Shown piece by piece: positions 41,548-48,423 of a DNA stretch of 64,000 nt. Each line of letters begins with the position of its first letter. Positions within the stretch are counted from its first letter, which is position 1. The DNA comes from Promicromonospora sp. AC04 (GTDB lineage Bacteria; Actinomycetota; Actinomycetes; Actinomycetales; Cellulomonadaceae): positions 1,178,001 to 1,242,000 of the forward strand of contig NZ_QBUG01000001.1 in the NCBI RefSeq assembly GCF_003058225.1, written 5' to 3'. The notes under the pieces were generated by a model. It saw nothing but the letters and a program-made list of their open reading frames with translations, was not told the origin of the DNA and searched no databases. Both the position numbers and the translations under genes were made by a program.

Positions 41548-42225
41548 TCAGACCGCCGTGCTCGGTTCGATGGCGTCGAGCCACTCGCGTGCCTGACGCT
41601 GGCCGGCGAACAGGTACGTGTTGGACTGCCCGTAGTCGTTCTGCTCGCGGCCGTACCACTGACCATCCAGCGCCGTGATGCCGGCCTGGATGAGAGCGCC
41701 GGCGCCCGTGGCGACCGTGGCCTCACCGTCTCCGGCGAGGAACGCGTCGTTCACGGCGGCGAGCACCTCGTCATCTGTGACGGTCTGCGTCGGCCGGGGG
41801 AAGTGCTCGCTGATGAAGGCGAGCACGGCGGGCCAGGTGCGCAGGTTGGTGCGTGTGTGCTGGTAGCCGAGCGTCGGGACGTAGTCGCTGACGGTGACCA
41901 GCCAGCCCTTGCCGGACGGGACGTGCTGCCACGTCGCGGCGCCCTTGTCCGGGCGGACGAACCAGACGCGCGAGCTCGCTGCCTCCACGGGGTTGAAGAA
42001 AAGACCACGGGACATATCGATCGCCACCCCGGTGACGTCGGCGAGAGACATGGCACGCCTCTGGATCGCCGCGCCGGGCAGTCCCGTGGACCTGCCACCG
42101 CGGAACGTCTCACCGGTGTGCAGGGTGTGCACCATGAGGCCGTCCTCACGGTGGGTACGGACCGGCCCGGTGTACTCGCCAGGCACAGCCCAGATGGCCG
42201 TACCGATCTTCTGCATGTGGCTCAT
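41548..42225 (-). CDS. Hypothetical protein, 225 aa
   Basis: From ATG 42225 (MSHMQKIGTAIWAVPGEYTG). The first 130 residues are beta-rich (THREDGLMVHTLHTGETFRG, GWLVTVSDYVPTLGYQHTRT). The C-terminal half has a helical start and a compact end (AFLAGDGEATVATGAGALIQ). An in-frame GTG at 42534 overlaps the upstream stop (GTGA) and would add about 103 residues. That extension reads as low-complexity linker and includes the 305-base gap 42226-42530, so I favour the shorter form. No family is recognised. Confidence 0.5.
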   Translation of the reverse strand: MSHMQKIGTAIWAVPGEYTGPVRTHREDGLMVHTLHTGETFRGGRSTGLPGAAIQRRAMSLADVTGVAIDMSRGLFFNPVEAASSRVWFVRPDKGAATWQHVPSGKGWLVTVSDYVPTLGYQHTRTNLRTWPAVLAFISEHFPRPTQTVTDDEVLAAVNDAFLAGDGEATVATGAGALIQAGITALDGQWYGREQNDYGQSNTYLFAGQRQAREWLDAIEPSTAV

Positions 42226-42530
42226 TGGTTCTGTCCTGTCTGGGTAGCGGCATTTCGGGTCCCGACCCGGGCGCCATGTCGGCCCGCCGGTCAGGAGGTT
42301 GCTCGGCTGGCAGCCCTTGGACCAGATGGCCCGCCGCGCGCGGGTAGCGCCATCAGTCAGCTGGTCGTCGCCGGCCGGGTCCGTGCCGGCCAAGGGGCGT
42401 TCGCCGGTCAAACGCGGGTACGCGATCGGTTTCTTTGTGCGTGCTGCCCGCCGGCACGTCAACCGGGTACTCGGCTGTCCAGGCTGCTGGATCTCCTCGA
42501 GGCACTCGATCAAGAGCGCGCTCGGGTCTG

Positions 42531-42839
42531 TCACAGGGTCACCTCGACCTCGTAGGCGGTCGAGAGGAACAGCCCGACGACCACCGAGCGCACGCGCTTG
42601 ACGAACCCAGCAGCTTCGAGCCGAGCGGTCAGGCCCTGGTGCTCGGACCAGTCCTTGATGAACACGTTTCCGGGCGCAGGAATGAAGCCGTAGCTCAGGA
42701 GATCCACCGAGAGCCGCTCGGGGCCCTCGTCGGTCATGAGCACCAGCGTCTGGTACTCCCTGTCGTGCCGGAGTGAGCCGGACAGCTCGATGTTGCCGAA
42801 GTCGACGGTCACGCCGTCCTTCTCGGTGATCGCAGTCAT
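42531..42839 (-). CDS. Hypothetical protein, 102 aa
   Basis: The product (MTAITEKDGVTVDFGNIELSG...) is beta-rich with GPERLSVDLLSYGFIP and a helix containing HQGLTARLEAAGFVKRV. GAGAGAGG lies just upstream of ATG 42839. No family is recognised. It lies about 170 bases below palindrome copy e. Confidence 0.5.
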   Translation of the reverse strand: MTAITEKDGVTVDFGNIELSGSLRHDREYQTLVLMTDEGPERLSVDLLSYGFIPAPGNVFIKDWSEHQGLTARLEAAGFVKRVRSVVVGLFLSTAYEVEVTL

Positions 42840-43010
42840 GGATCTTCGCCTCTCTCGGACCTGTCGTGGTGGATGTGGTGGGCCCGCCCCGGGCCACCCC
42901 CGCTTCGCTGGACGCGAGAGCGTGTGGCAGGTGCGGCGAGGTGCTTCCGGTTGCTGGTCGCACGGGCCGTCCCGGCGGCCGAGGCCGCGTTGTCCTGCAA
43001 GAGCTCATCC

Positions 43011-43029
43011 GGATCGACTTCGTCGATCA
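43011..43029 (-). repeat. CCGGATC palindrome, copy e
   Basis: GGATCGAC-TTC-GTCGATCA, preceded by CC, has seven of eight arm bases paired and a minus-strand GAA loop. It sits between the gene ending at 43064 and the gene starting at 42839. Confidence 0.7.
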
Positions 43030-43063
43030 GACCCACAGGAACAGCCGAGAGATAGAGCTCCGT

Positions 43064-43252
43064 CTACGCGAACCGAATGCGGGCGACCAGGTCTCTTGCC
43101 AGTCGCTCGGCGACATCCAGGCCCAGGACGACGTCCTCGTCGGTGGTGTCTGTCGCGACGATGATCGAGCCGTCGGTGTGCTCCGTGGCGACGTACACGT
43201 GCTGCGTGTGGTCGTTGTTCCAGAACCGGGCGGGGTCGCGGGTGGTCACCAT
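43064..43252 (-). CDS. Hypothetical protein, 62 aa
   Basis: It starts MVTTRDPARFWNNDHTQHVY at 43252. A beta-hairpin-rich core (YVATEHTDGSIIVATDTTDE) and a terminal helix (VAERLARDLVARIRF) follow. AGGAGG abuts the ATG too closely to serve it. The 22-residue frame upstream (43246-43314) ends in an overlapping TGGTGA, so coupling is likely. No family is recognised. Confidence 0.5.
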   Translation of the reverse strand: MVTTRDPARFWNNDHTQHVYVATEHTDGSIIVATDTTDEDVVLGLDVAERLARDLVARIRFA

Positions 43253-43314
43253 GCCTCCTGCAGCGTCGTGGAGCTGCTGTGCTCGCCGCGGTTCCGAGTG
43301 CAGGTCGTGCCCAT
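43246..43314 (-). CDS. 22-residue leader ORF coupled to the 62-aa gene
   Basis: ATG 43314 follows GAAGGAG and encodes MGTTCTRNRGEHSSSTTLQE plus AW before TGA. Its stop overlaps the ATG of the next gene (ATGGTGA). Length and ending match the leader at 34102-34170, although the residues do not. Confidence 0.4.
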   Translation of the reverse strand: MGTTCTRNRGEHSSSTTLQEAW

Positions 43315-43362
43315 GGATTGCTCCTTCGGTCGGTGTGGGTGGCCTGTCGCTGTAGTCCGGCA

Positions 43363-43397
43363 CCCCGCGTGCGCCGTGTTTGGCAAGGCACGCGGGG
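43363..43397 (-). promoter_or_regulatory. Hairpin upstream of the 43314 operon
   Basis: CCCCGCGTGC (43363-43372) and GCACGCGGGG (43388-43397) form a 10-bp stem with a 15-nt loop, about 50 bases before the leader ORF. It could be an attenuator. The rest of the 389-base gap 43315-43703 holds no supported gene. A CCGCCC/GGGCGG hairpin sits at 43682-43697, beside the next plus-strand gene. Confidence 0.4.
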
Positions 43398-43703
43398 CGG
43401 GTTCGGGGATGGCAGGTCTCGCCAGACGTGCTCGCTGCCACGCAGGTAGCGGATCGGGGACTTCAGCGGGTGCTGCGATGGTCGGCATGCGTGCCGGGGA
43501 TGTTCGTCATGAGCGGCCCCGGACGCAGCCGTGCTGCGTCAGATGTCCCGCTCCCGGCCGTGTGCCGAGACGAGCTGGGAGCAGCCGCAGGTCTGCGACC
43601 TCTCGGGCGTGATGCGTCAGCGGGCAGGACACCGTGGGGCACGGTCGCCGGCCCAGAACCGTTTCTCTGCTAACGGGGTGCCGCCCTTGGGGGCGGTGAG
43701 AAG

Positions 43704-44288
43704 ATGCGGGGTATGACCCAGGACGACGGCCGCGACGGACTGATCAGCCGCCTGCACCATGTCGGCTACTACCCAGAGCTCGTCGCGGGTGTGCTTGACG
43801 TGACGCTGGCAGGCGAGTCCGTCGTGGCACACCTGGTGCAGGCTGAGACGGAGCTCGACGAGGAGGCCGAGGTCTTCCGTCACCTCACGGCATTGGTGAT
43901 GACACCAACCCGTCTCGTCTTCGCGCATGTCGACGAGCACGCCGGTGAGCTCGACGAGCACGGTAACTCGGCGACGGCGAGCACCGAAGCGGTGCTGTTG
44001 CGCCGCATCCGGTCGGTGGGGGTGTCACACGTGGTCGTCTCCCCCGAGAAGTACACGGGTCCCACGCCTGCGGACGAGGTCACCGTGGCGGTCGGGTGGA
44101 GCGCGGGCGCCGCCGTCGAGCTTGAGCCCGCGACCTGCATCAACCCTGAATGCACCGCTGACCATGGGCTGACCGGGAGGGTCACGCCTGACCGGGCCAT
44201 GATCCGGGTCTCGGCGGAGGGCAAGGACGCCGTTCGCGCCGCCGTCGACTTCGCCCGGACGTTGTCCCGCGCCACGTCGACGGCCTAG
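43704..44288 (+). CDS. DUF5998-like protein
   Basis: A 194-residue protein matching the actinobacterial DUF5998 pattern: GYYPELVAGVLDVTLAGE near the N-terminus, then RHLTALVMTPTRLVFAHVDE, STEAVLLRRIRSVGVSHVV, and PATCINPECTADHGLTG with two cysteines. The function of the family is unknown. It is usually a chromosomal core gene, so a copy here suggests capture from a host or a paralogue adapted to the element. ATG 43704 and ATG 43713 are both possible. It is the only plus-strand gene in a minus-strand block. Confidence 0.65.
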   Translation: MRGMTQDDGRDGLISRLHHVGYYPELVAGVLDVTLAGESVVAHLVQAETELDEEAEVFRHLTALVMTPTRLVFAHVDEHAGELDEHGNSATASTEAVLLRRIRSVGVSHVVVSPEKYTGPTPADEVTVAVGWSAGAAVELEPATCINPECTADHGLTGRVTPDRAMIRVSAEGKDAVRAAVDFARTLSRATSTA

Positions 44289-44375
44289 GCCGAGCCACGA
44301 CACCGTCCGGGGCGAGACGTCGCAGTACATGAGGGGCTGCGTCGCCCGCAACCGTTGGCATCCGGTGTAGTGGGC

Positions 44376-44756
44376 TCAGCACAGAATGGCGACGGTGTGG
44401 CCACAGGTAAGATGCCAGATCTCGTACTGCGGGCCCCTGCCCCAGGCATCGTCCCAGGCGGGGTCGTTCTCGAACGAGTGGTCGACGATCTCTCGAGGCA
44501 CACCCGGCTCGGACGTCTCGTCGTAGGAGCACAGGTCGCACCACTCCTGCCGAGGGTCGACCAGGCCCACCGGTGCGGCGCCCGGTCGAGTCGGGACGCT
44601 CGCCCGCGCAACTGGGGCGAGCGCCGGCGAGAGCCACCTGGAGGCCGAGGTGACGGAAGGGACGGGTTCGTGTCTGGTGAGCGCATCTTCGGGTCGGATC
44701 GGTGCGCTGACGGCGTGCTGTGCGTCAGTCGTGCTGATGGTCTGCGTGCTGGTCAT
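44376..44756 (-). CDS. Hypothetical protein with a C-terminal zinc-site candidate, 126 aa
   Basis: The first 70 residues are Ser/Ala/Pro-rich and probably disordered. The last 55 carry WCDLCSYDE, IVDHSFEND and WHLTCGHTVAILC, giving C-x2-C and C-x-H groups suited to one zinc ion. The transcript direction and the short gap from the next upstream minus-strand gene leave it probably monocistronic. No family is recognised. Confidence 0.5.
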   Translation of the reverse strand: MTSTQTISTTDAQHAVSAPIRPEDALTRHEPVPSVTSASRWLSPALAPVARASVPTRPGAAPVGLVDPRQEWCDLCSYDETSEPGVPREIVDHSFENDPAWDDAWGRGPQYEIWHLTCGHTVAILC

Positions 44757-44937
44757 GACTACTCCTGGGGGGGGTGGCAGGGCTTGGGGTGACGCCGTCG
44801 CCTGAGGCGGCCTGTCAAGGTCAGGCCGGTGCCTGGCTTGCGCTCCCGGTCGTGGGCTGTCGTTGTGGGACGCGCTCGGCTGCGATCTGGCGGCTTATGG
44901 GCGCGAACGCTCGGCCGGCGCCACGGCCGCGTCGCAG

Positions 44938-44984
44938 AGGAACCCCGGTGATGCCGTGCGCATCACCGGGGTTCCTTCTTTTTT
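44938..44984 (+). terminator. Perfect plus-strand terminator without an upstream plus-strand gene
   Basis: AGGAACCCCGGTGAT (44938-44952) pairs perfectly with ATCACCGGGGTTCCT (44962-44976) and is followed by TCTTTTTTCG, the most textbook intrinsic terminator in the window. The T-tract is on the plus strand, yet no plus-strand gene lies between 44288 and here. It may end a small RNA from 44760-44937, terminate readthrough of the DUF5998-like gene, or also serve the minus-strand gene that ends at 45026. Confidence 0.85.
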
Positions 44985-45025
44985 CGTAGGGCGGGCCTCT
45001 GCGTCAGGGCCGCGAGCGTGCGCAG

Positions 45026-45262
45026 CTAGCCGTTGCGCGCCTCTTGGACCGCGTTCACAGCAGCTCGCAGCGCCTCGTCACCCAGGCCGCGGTCCACGTT
45101 GTCCTCCGCAACGTCGTACAGGTCGGCGAGGGCCGAGTTGATGGTCTCGACGCGGCGCATCGCAGCCCGCGTCGTCTCGCGCATCGCTTCGTACTGGGCC
45201 TGCTCTTCCGGGGTCGGGACACGCGACGGCCGGTAGGTGCCCTGGCTCTTCCGGGCGCTCAT
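45026..45262 (-). CDS. Hypothetical helical protein, 78 aa
   Basis: The product (MSARKSQGTYRPSRVPTPEE...) is helical after residue 18 (AQYEAMRETTRAAMRRVETI) with an acidic C-terminal helix. Its ATG overlaps the stop of the gene upstream by ATGA. It is the last of a four-gene coupled operon from 46411 to 45026. No family is recognised. Confidence 0.5.
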   Translation of the reverse strand: MSARKSQGTYRPSRVPTPEEQAQYEAMRETTRAAMRRVETINSALADLYDVAEDNVDRGLGDEALRAAVNAVQEARNG

Positions 45263-45549
45263 GAAGCCACCTCGTAACCGGCGCCGAGCAGCGCCGTGCG
45301 GTGGTCGAGCGTGCCGGCCGTGGAGCCCGGCAGCTCGGTCGCGGCGGTCACCGACCCGTCAGCATCGGAGCCGAAGACGTAGGTCTCGGCGTGCATGGTG
45401 GTCCCGCCCGACACACGGTCGTGCTGAGGTGCCTGCAGGGCGGAGACCACGACGTGCGCGTGCCCCTGCAGCGGAGGGTCGAGCTGGTACAGCGCCGCCA
45501 TCCCGTGGAACTGGGGCAGGCGTGTCCTGAGCAAGGTTGCTCTCTTCAC
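45259..45549 (-). CDS. Hypothetical protein, 96 aa
   Basis: It starts at GTG 45549 (VKRATLLRTRLPQFHGMAAL), where GTGA overlaps the upstream stop, and it ends in an ATGA overlap with the next gene. Both overlaps support these boundaries. The sequence is beta-rich (LQGHAHVVVSALQAP, HAETYVFGSDADGSVTAATE) and probably cytosolic. No family is recognised. Confidence 0.5.
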   Translation of the reverse strand: MKRATLLRTRLPQFHGMAALYQLDPPLQGHAHVVVSALQAPQHDRVSGGTTMHAETYVFGSDADGSVTAATELPGSTAGTLDHRTALLGAGYEVAS

Positions 45550-46001
45550 GATGCGAACTCCTCTGCATGGCGTCGGAGGGCGTGGTTCCACACGCTGGCG
45601 GTCTCGGCCAGGGCGGCGGCGAGATGCGGTGACCGCTCGAGCGAGGCGGACAGTGCGTACTCGATGGCGGTGCTGTCCATGGCGATCCGAGCCCGGCCGA
45701 CGGCGAGGCCGTATCCGGCACCGGACCAGTAGCGGTCCGCCGCGAGGTGCAGTGCCGGGTGCAGCGCGGGGGCGCCCGCACCCGGCCCGAGCGGTATGGG
45801 TCGTGACTCCAACGGTGCGAACCAGGTCAAACCGGCCACATGGGGACGGTCCGGGTCGGGGATGCTCGCGGGGTCGAGGACGGCCGGCGGGAGGTAGGCC
45901 GCGGCGACCTCACCAGGCTTCGGGCAGGTGTGCTCGTCGCCGGTCCAGAACCAGTTGCCGCAGTTCTTGCACTGCCTGCGGTCGATGTGCTCGGCGATCA
46001 T
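45546..46001 (-). CDS. Hypothetical protein with an N-terminal zinc-site candidate, 151 aa
   Basis: It starts MIAEHIDRRQCKNCGNWFW at 46001, overlapping the upstream stop by ATGA. CKNCGNWFWTGDEHTCPKP (residues 11-29) is a zinc-ribbon-like C-x2-C plus His/Cys cluster. The helical C-terminal half (YALSASLERSPHLAAALAET) is unrelated to anything I recognise. It belongs to the coupled operon 46411-45026. Confidence 0.55.
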   Translation of the reverse strand: MIAEHIDRRQCKNCGNWFWTGDEHTCPKPGEVAAAYLPPAVLDPASIPDPDRPHVAGLTWFAPLESRPIPLGPGAGAPALHPALHLAADRYWSGAGYGLAVGRARIAMDSTAIEYALSASLERSPHLAAALAETASVWNHALRRHAEEFAS

Positions 46002-46411
46002 CGGTCCGCCTCGCACTGCTCTGCTGCCGTCTCGAAGGCGGCAACCGCTTCGGCGGTGTCGAGCTCGGCCTGCTGGACGAGCTCCAGCTCGGCGTCGAGG
46101 CGACGTGCCGCCTCAGCGATCGTGTCTTCGTCGCGGGTCCGCTCGGCGTCGTACCGCTCGGATGCCCGCTCGCCGGCCAGCGCGTCATGCTGGTCGGCCG
46201 TATCACGGTGGGCTCGCTCGTCGCGTCCGGACTCGATGAGGTCGGCCACGCACGGCGGCGTGTTCGTCGCGATGAAGTGGGTGATCGGTTCGGGCTCGGG
46301 CGTGAGGGTCACTGTCAGGACGTGCCCGGCGGCCGCGGCACCCAGCAGCGCGATCGCCATGGCGGCGTACTGGACCAGCACGGGGGACCATCGTTCCTTC
46401 TTGCGTAGCAC
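45998..46411 (-). CDS. Small membrane-anchored coiled-coil protein, 137 aa
   Basis: It starts at GTG 46411 (VLRKKERWSPVLVQYAAMAI) behind GAAGGAG. One hydrophobic segment (residues about 11-35, LVQYAAMAIALLGAAAAGHV) anchors it. The remaining 100 residues are charged and helical (ASERYDAERTRDEDTIAEAA), suggesting a coiled coil facing outward or along the membrane. Its position beside the candidate oriT and the MobC-like gene allows a role in entry exclusion or transfer, but that is inference. Confidence 0.5.
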   Translation of the reverse strand: MLRKKERWSPVLVQYAAMAIALLGAAAAGHVLTVTLTPEPEPITHFIATNTPPCVADLIESGRDERAHRDTADQHDALAGERASERYDAERTRDEDTIAEAARRLDAELELVQQAELDTAEAVAAFETAAEQCEADR

Positions 46412-46706
46412 TAGAATCTCCTTCGGTGGTGCCGTCACGTCCGGGTCTGCAAACTGGGGCGTGGCGGCATTGCTTGCCTGAGGCGTCAGGCGGCGAAGGC
46501 TCGCTCGTTCGTTCCCGCTCGGCCCCGGAACGCAGGCCATCGGCGAGGTCGAGCGGCAGTTGACCTGGCCGCCGTCGATCGTTTTGACCGAGTGCGGCAG
46601 GTCGGAGCACCGGAGATCTGCAGGTCGCCGACTATCTGAGCCGGCATCTGTTCGAGCTCCCACGTCGCATGTCGAGATGTCGACATGACGTGTCAGGGAC
46701 CTCTCC

Positions 46707-46725
46707 GGATCAACTCCGTTGATCC
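46707..46725 (-). repeat. CCGGATC palindrome, copy g
   Basis: GGATCAAC-TCC-GTTGATCC, preceded by CC, has perfect arms, with AA/TT replacing AG/CT of copy c. The minus-strand loop is GGA. It lies in the candidate oriT region. Confidence 0.75.
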
Positions 46726-46844
46726 CACACCGACCCGAACGGATCCCGAGTCTGCTCACGTGGACGAGCCCCGCTCGGCGTGCACTCACGTAGATCGCCG
46801 TCCACGCTGGCCTCTCCACCCAGCCGCCTTCTATGTGATACACC

Positions 46845-46856
46845 TTTGTCATAGGC
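46845..46856 (+). promoter_or_regulatory. TTTGTCATAGGC box of the MobC-like operon
   Basis: It matches 10 of 12 bases of the TATGACATAGGC box at 34017-34028 and 8724-8735. It lies 71 bases before the ATG at 46927, close to the 74 seen in the other two. Confidence 0.45.
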
Positions 46857-46926
46857 TGGAGCAGTGGCCGCCGCGCAACGGCCCAGCGCCCGTCTCGAGG
46901 CCGCCCAGGATGAGGAGAGACCGGTC

Positions 46927-47289
46927 ATGACAACCACGCAGAAGCCGGATCACGCAGGGCAGCCGGTCGACAAGCGCGCTGGCATGTTCATCCGGGTGTC
47001 GAGCGATGACAAGCAGCGGGCAAAGTACTGGGCCGACAAGCGCGGCTTCGCATCAGTGAACGAGTACGCCGCTGAGGCGCTGGCCGAGCAGGTCCGGCGG
47101 GAGAACCTGGACTACGACCTGCCGACGTTGGAGATCGCACGGCTCAACGAGCTCGTCGACCAGGTCAAGGCGCTCTCGACGAACCAGGCGAACCTCGAGC
47201 GTGTCGTCACCCAGGGGCTCGACTCGCTGATCGGACTCACCCGCGGCGACAACTACCTGCTCGACGACGAGGACGGCGAGCTGTCATGA
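46927..47289 (+). CDS. MobC-like relaxosome accessory protein
   Basis: It starts MTTTQKPDHAGQPVDKRAG at 46927 behind GAGGAGAG and encodes 120 residues. A ribbon-helix-helix opening (GMFIRVSSDDKQRAKYWADK, RGFASVNEYAAEALAEQV) is followed by LNELVDQVKALSTNQANLER, which resembles the coiled end of MobC/TraY-type proteins that nick-activate oriT. The acidic tail is DDEDGELS. Its stop overlaps the next gene by ATGA. A relaxase, the expected partner, is not visible here. Confidence 0.6.
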   Translation: MTTTQKPDHAGQPVDKRAGMFIRVSSDDKQRAKYWADKRGFASVNEYAAEALAEQVRRENLDYDLPTLEIARLNELVDQVKALSTNQANLERVVTQGLDSLIGLTRGDNYLLDDEDGELS

Positions 47290-48398
47290 GCAAGGACTTC
47301 GCGGAGATGCTGGAGACGACGGCATCCACCGACGAGGCACTGGATGTCGACATGCCGTTCCTCGAGGCCTACCGGCGCGGCGGGAGCACTGAGCTGCACC
47401 GGGTCCAGGCCCAGGCGTCACGGGCCACGCCCGACACCCGGCTCGACGAGCCCGGGGACCACGCCGGCGCGGACCACGCCGATCCACTCAGGCCGGACCA
47501 GGGACCCAGCCCGCGGGAGCCTGAGCGCCCCGCCGGGTCCAACCGGAGGGAGCGCTCTGATGGGACCGGTGGCGCGGCGGCAGGCGCACCCAGCGAGAGG
47601 GTCCCTGTCGAACCGACCGGGGGCTCCACAGTCGTCGCGGGTCCCGCGCGCGAGGAGCCGGTAGACACGCGCGCCGATGTTGCCGGCAGCGCCTTGCCAC
47701 AGGAGAAGCGTGAGCCTGCGGCCGGTGCCGAGACACCGGCCTCGCTCCGGCTGACCGACCACCAGGAAGCGGTGCAGAGTGCGGTGTCGGCGAAGGGCGG
47801 CTCAGGTGGCGCAGAGGGCACCGCGGCGCTCCCCCAGTCGGGGTTCCGGATCTCGGGGGTCAAGAGTCAACCGCACATCAGGTCACTGCCCGACGCCATC
47901 GTCGCCGTGCTGCGCGAACATCTGCGCTCGGCCGCCGTCCGTGAGCTGGGTGTGAGCGACACAGCAGCTCGCGACTTCAGCCAGAGGCTGAGTCAGGGCA
48001 CGCTGGTGACCGCGTTCTTAATGGCGCAGCTCGACGTACGCATCGACGCGGACGCAGCCACAGCGCGCGCGGCCGAGCTGTTCCGCTCCGGGGACCCGCT
48101 GCTGGGTAGCGTCGCAGCACGGCTCGAGGAGCTCGAGGCCGCCGAGCACGAACGTGACAGGCTGCTGCACAGGTTGCTCGACGAGCTCGGGAGAGTTCGT
48201 GAGACCAACGACGTGATCGAGCAGGCTGTGGCGTACTCCATCGCCGATCGGACCGAGAACTTTCTGCGGGGCTCGCACGACATCCGGGACGCACCGATCA
48301 CGCACAAGGACGCGCTGTTCGTCCGCGACAAGGTGCGCGATGCGACCAGGAAGCAGGCGCAGCTCGAGCGCGAAAGGGCTGGACGGCCCATGAGGTGA
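47286..48398 (+). CDS. Hypothetical protein with a long disordered N-terminus, 370 aa
   Basis: It is coupled to the MobC-like gene by ATGA. Residues about 30-195 are rich in Pro, Glu, Gly and Ala and probably disordered. Residues about 200-365 form a helical domain (SLPDAIVAVLREHLRSAAVR, LEELEAAEHERDRLLHRLLD, IADRTENFLRGSHDI) with a coiled coil. No relaxase His triad or ATPase motif is present. It may be a relaxosome or partition accessory protein, judged from context only. Confidence 0.55.
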   Translation: MSKDFAEMLETTASTDEALDVDMPFLEAYRRGGSTELHRVQAQASRATPDTRLDEPGDHAGADHADPLRPDQGPSPREPERPAGSNRRERSDGTGGAAAGAPSERVPVEPTGGSTVVAGPAREEPVDTRADVAGSALPQEKREPAAGAETPASLRLTDHQEAVQSAVSAKGGSGGAEGTAALPQSGFRISGVKSQPHIRSLPDAIVAVLREHLRSAAVRELGVSDTAARDFSQRLSQGTLVTAFLMAQLDVRIDADAATARAAELFRSGDPLLGSVAARLEELEAAEHERDRLLHRLLDELGRVRETNDVIEQAVAYSIADRTENFLRGSHDIRDAPITHKDALFVRDKVRDATRKQAQLERERAGRPMR

Positions 48399-48423
48399 TC
48401 TCGCCGAAGAAGAAGTCGCTGAT

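Larger units (their letters stand above)
46412..46926. other. Divergent intergenic region: candidate oriT
   Basis: These 515 bases separate a minus-strand operon from the MobC-like gene. They contain CATGTCG-N6-CGACATG (46668-46687), palindrome copy g (46707-46725), and CTATG (46831-46835) with CATAG (46850-46854) around the TTTGTCATAGGC box. Relaxase nick sites usually lie beside inverted repeats just upstream of the relaxosome accessory gene, so 46600-46860 is the best oriT candidate. I cannot point to a nic sequence. No gene is supported. Confidence 0.45.

Noticed and set aside
42836-43036. 66-codon minus-strand frame MGLIDEVDPDELLQD
   Set aside because: Its start falls within palindrome copy e, it has no ribosome site, and it turns Arg/His-rich.
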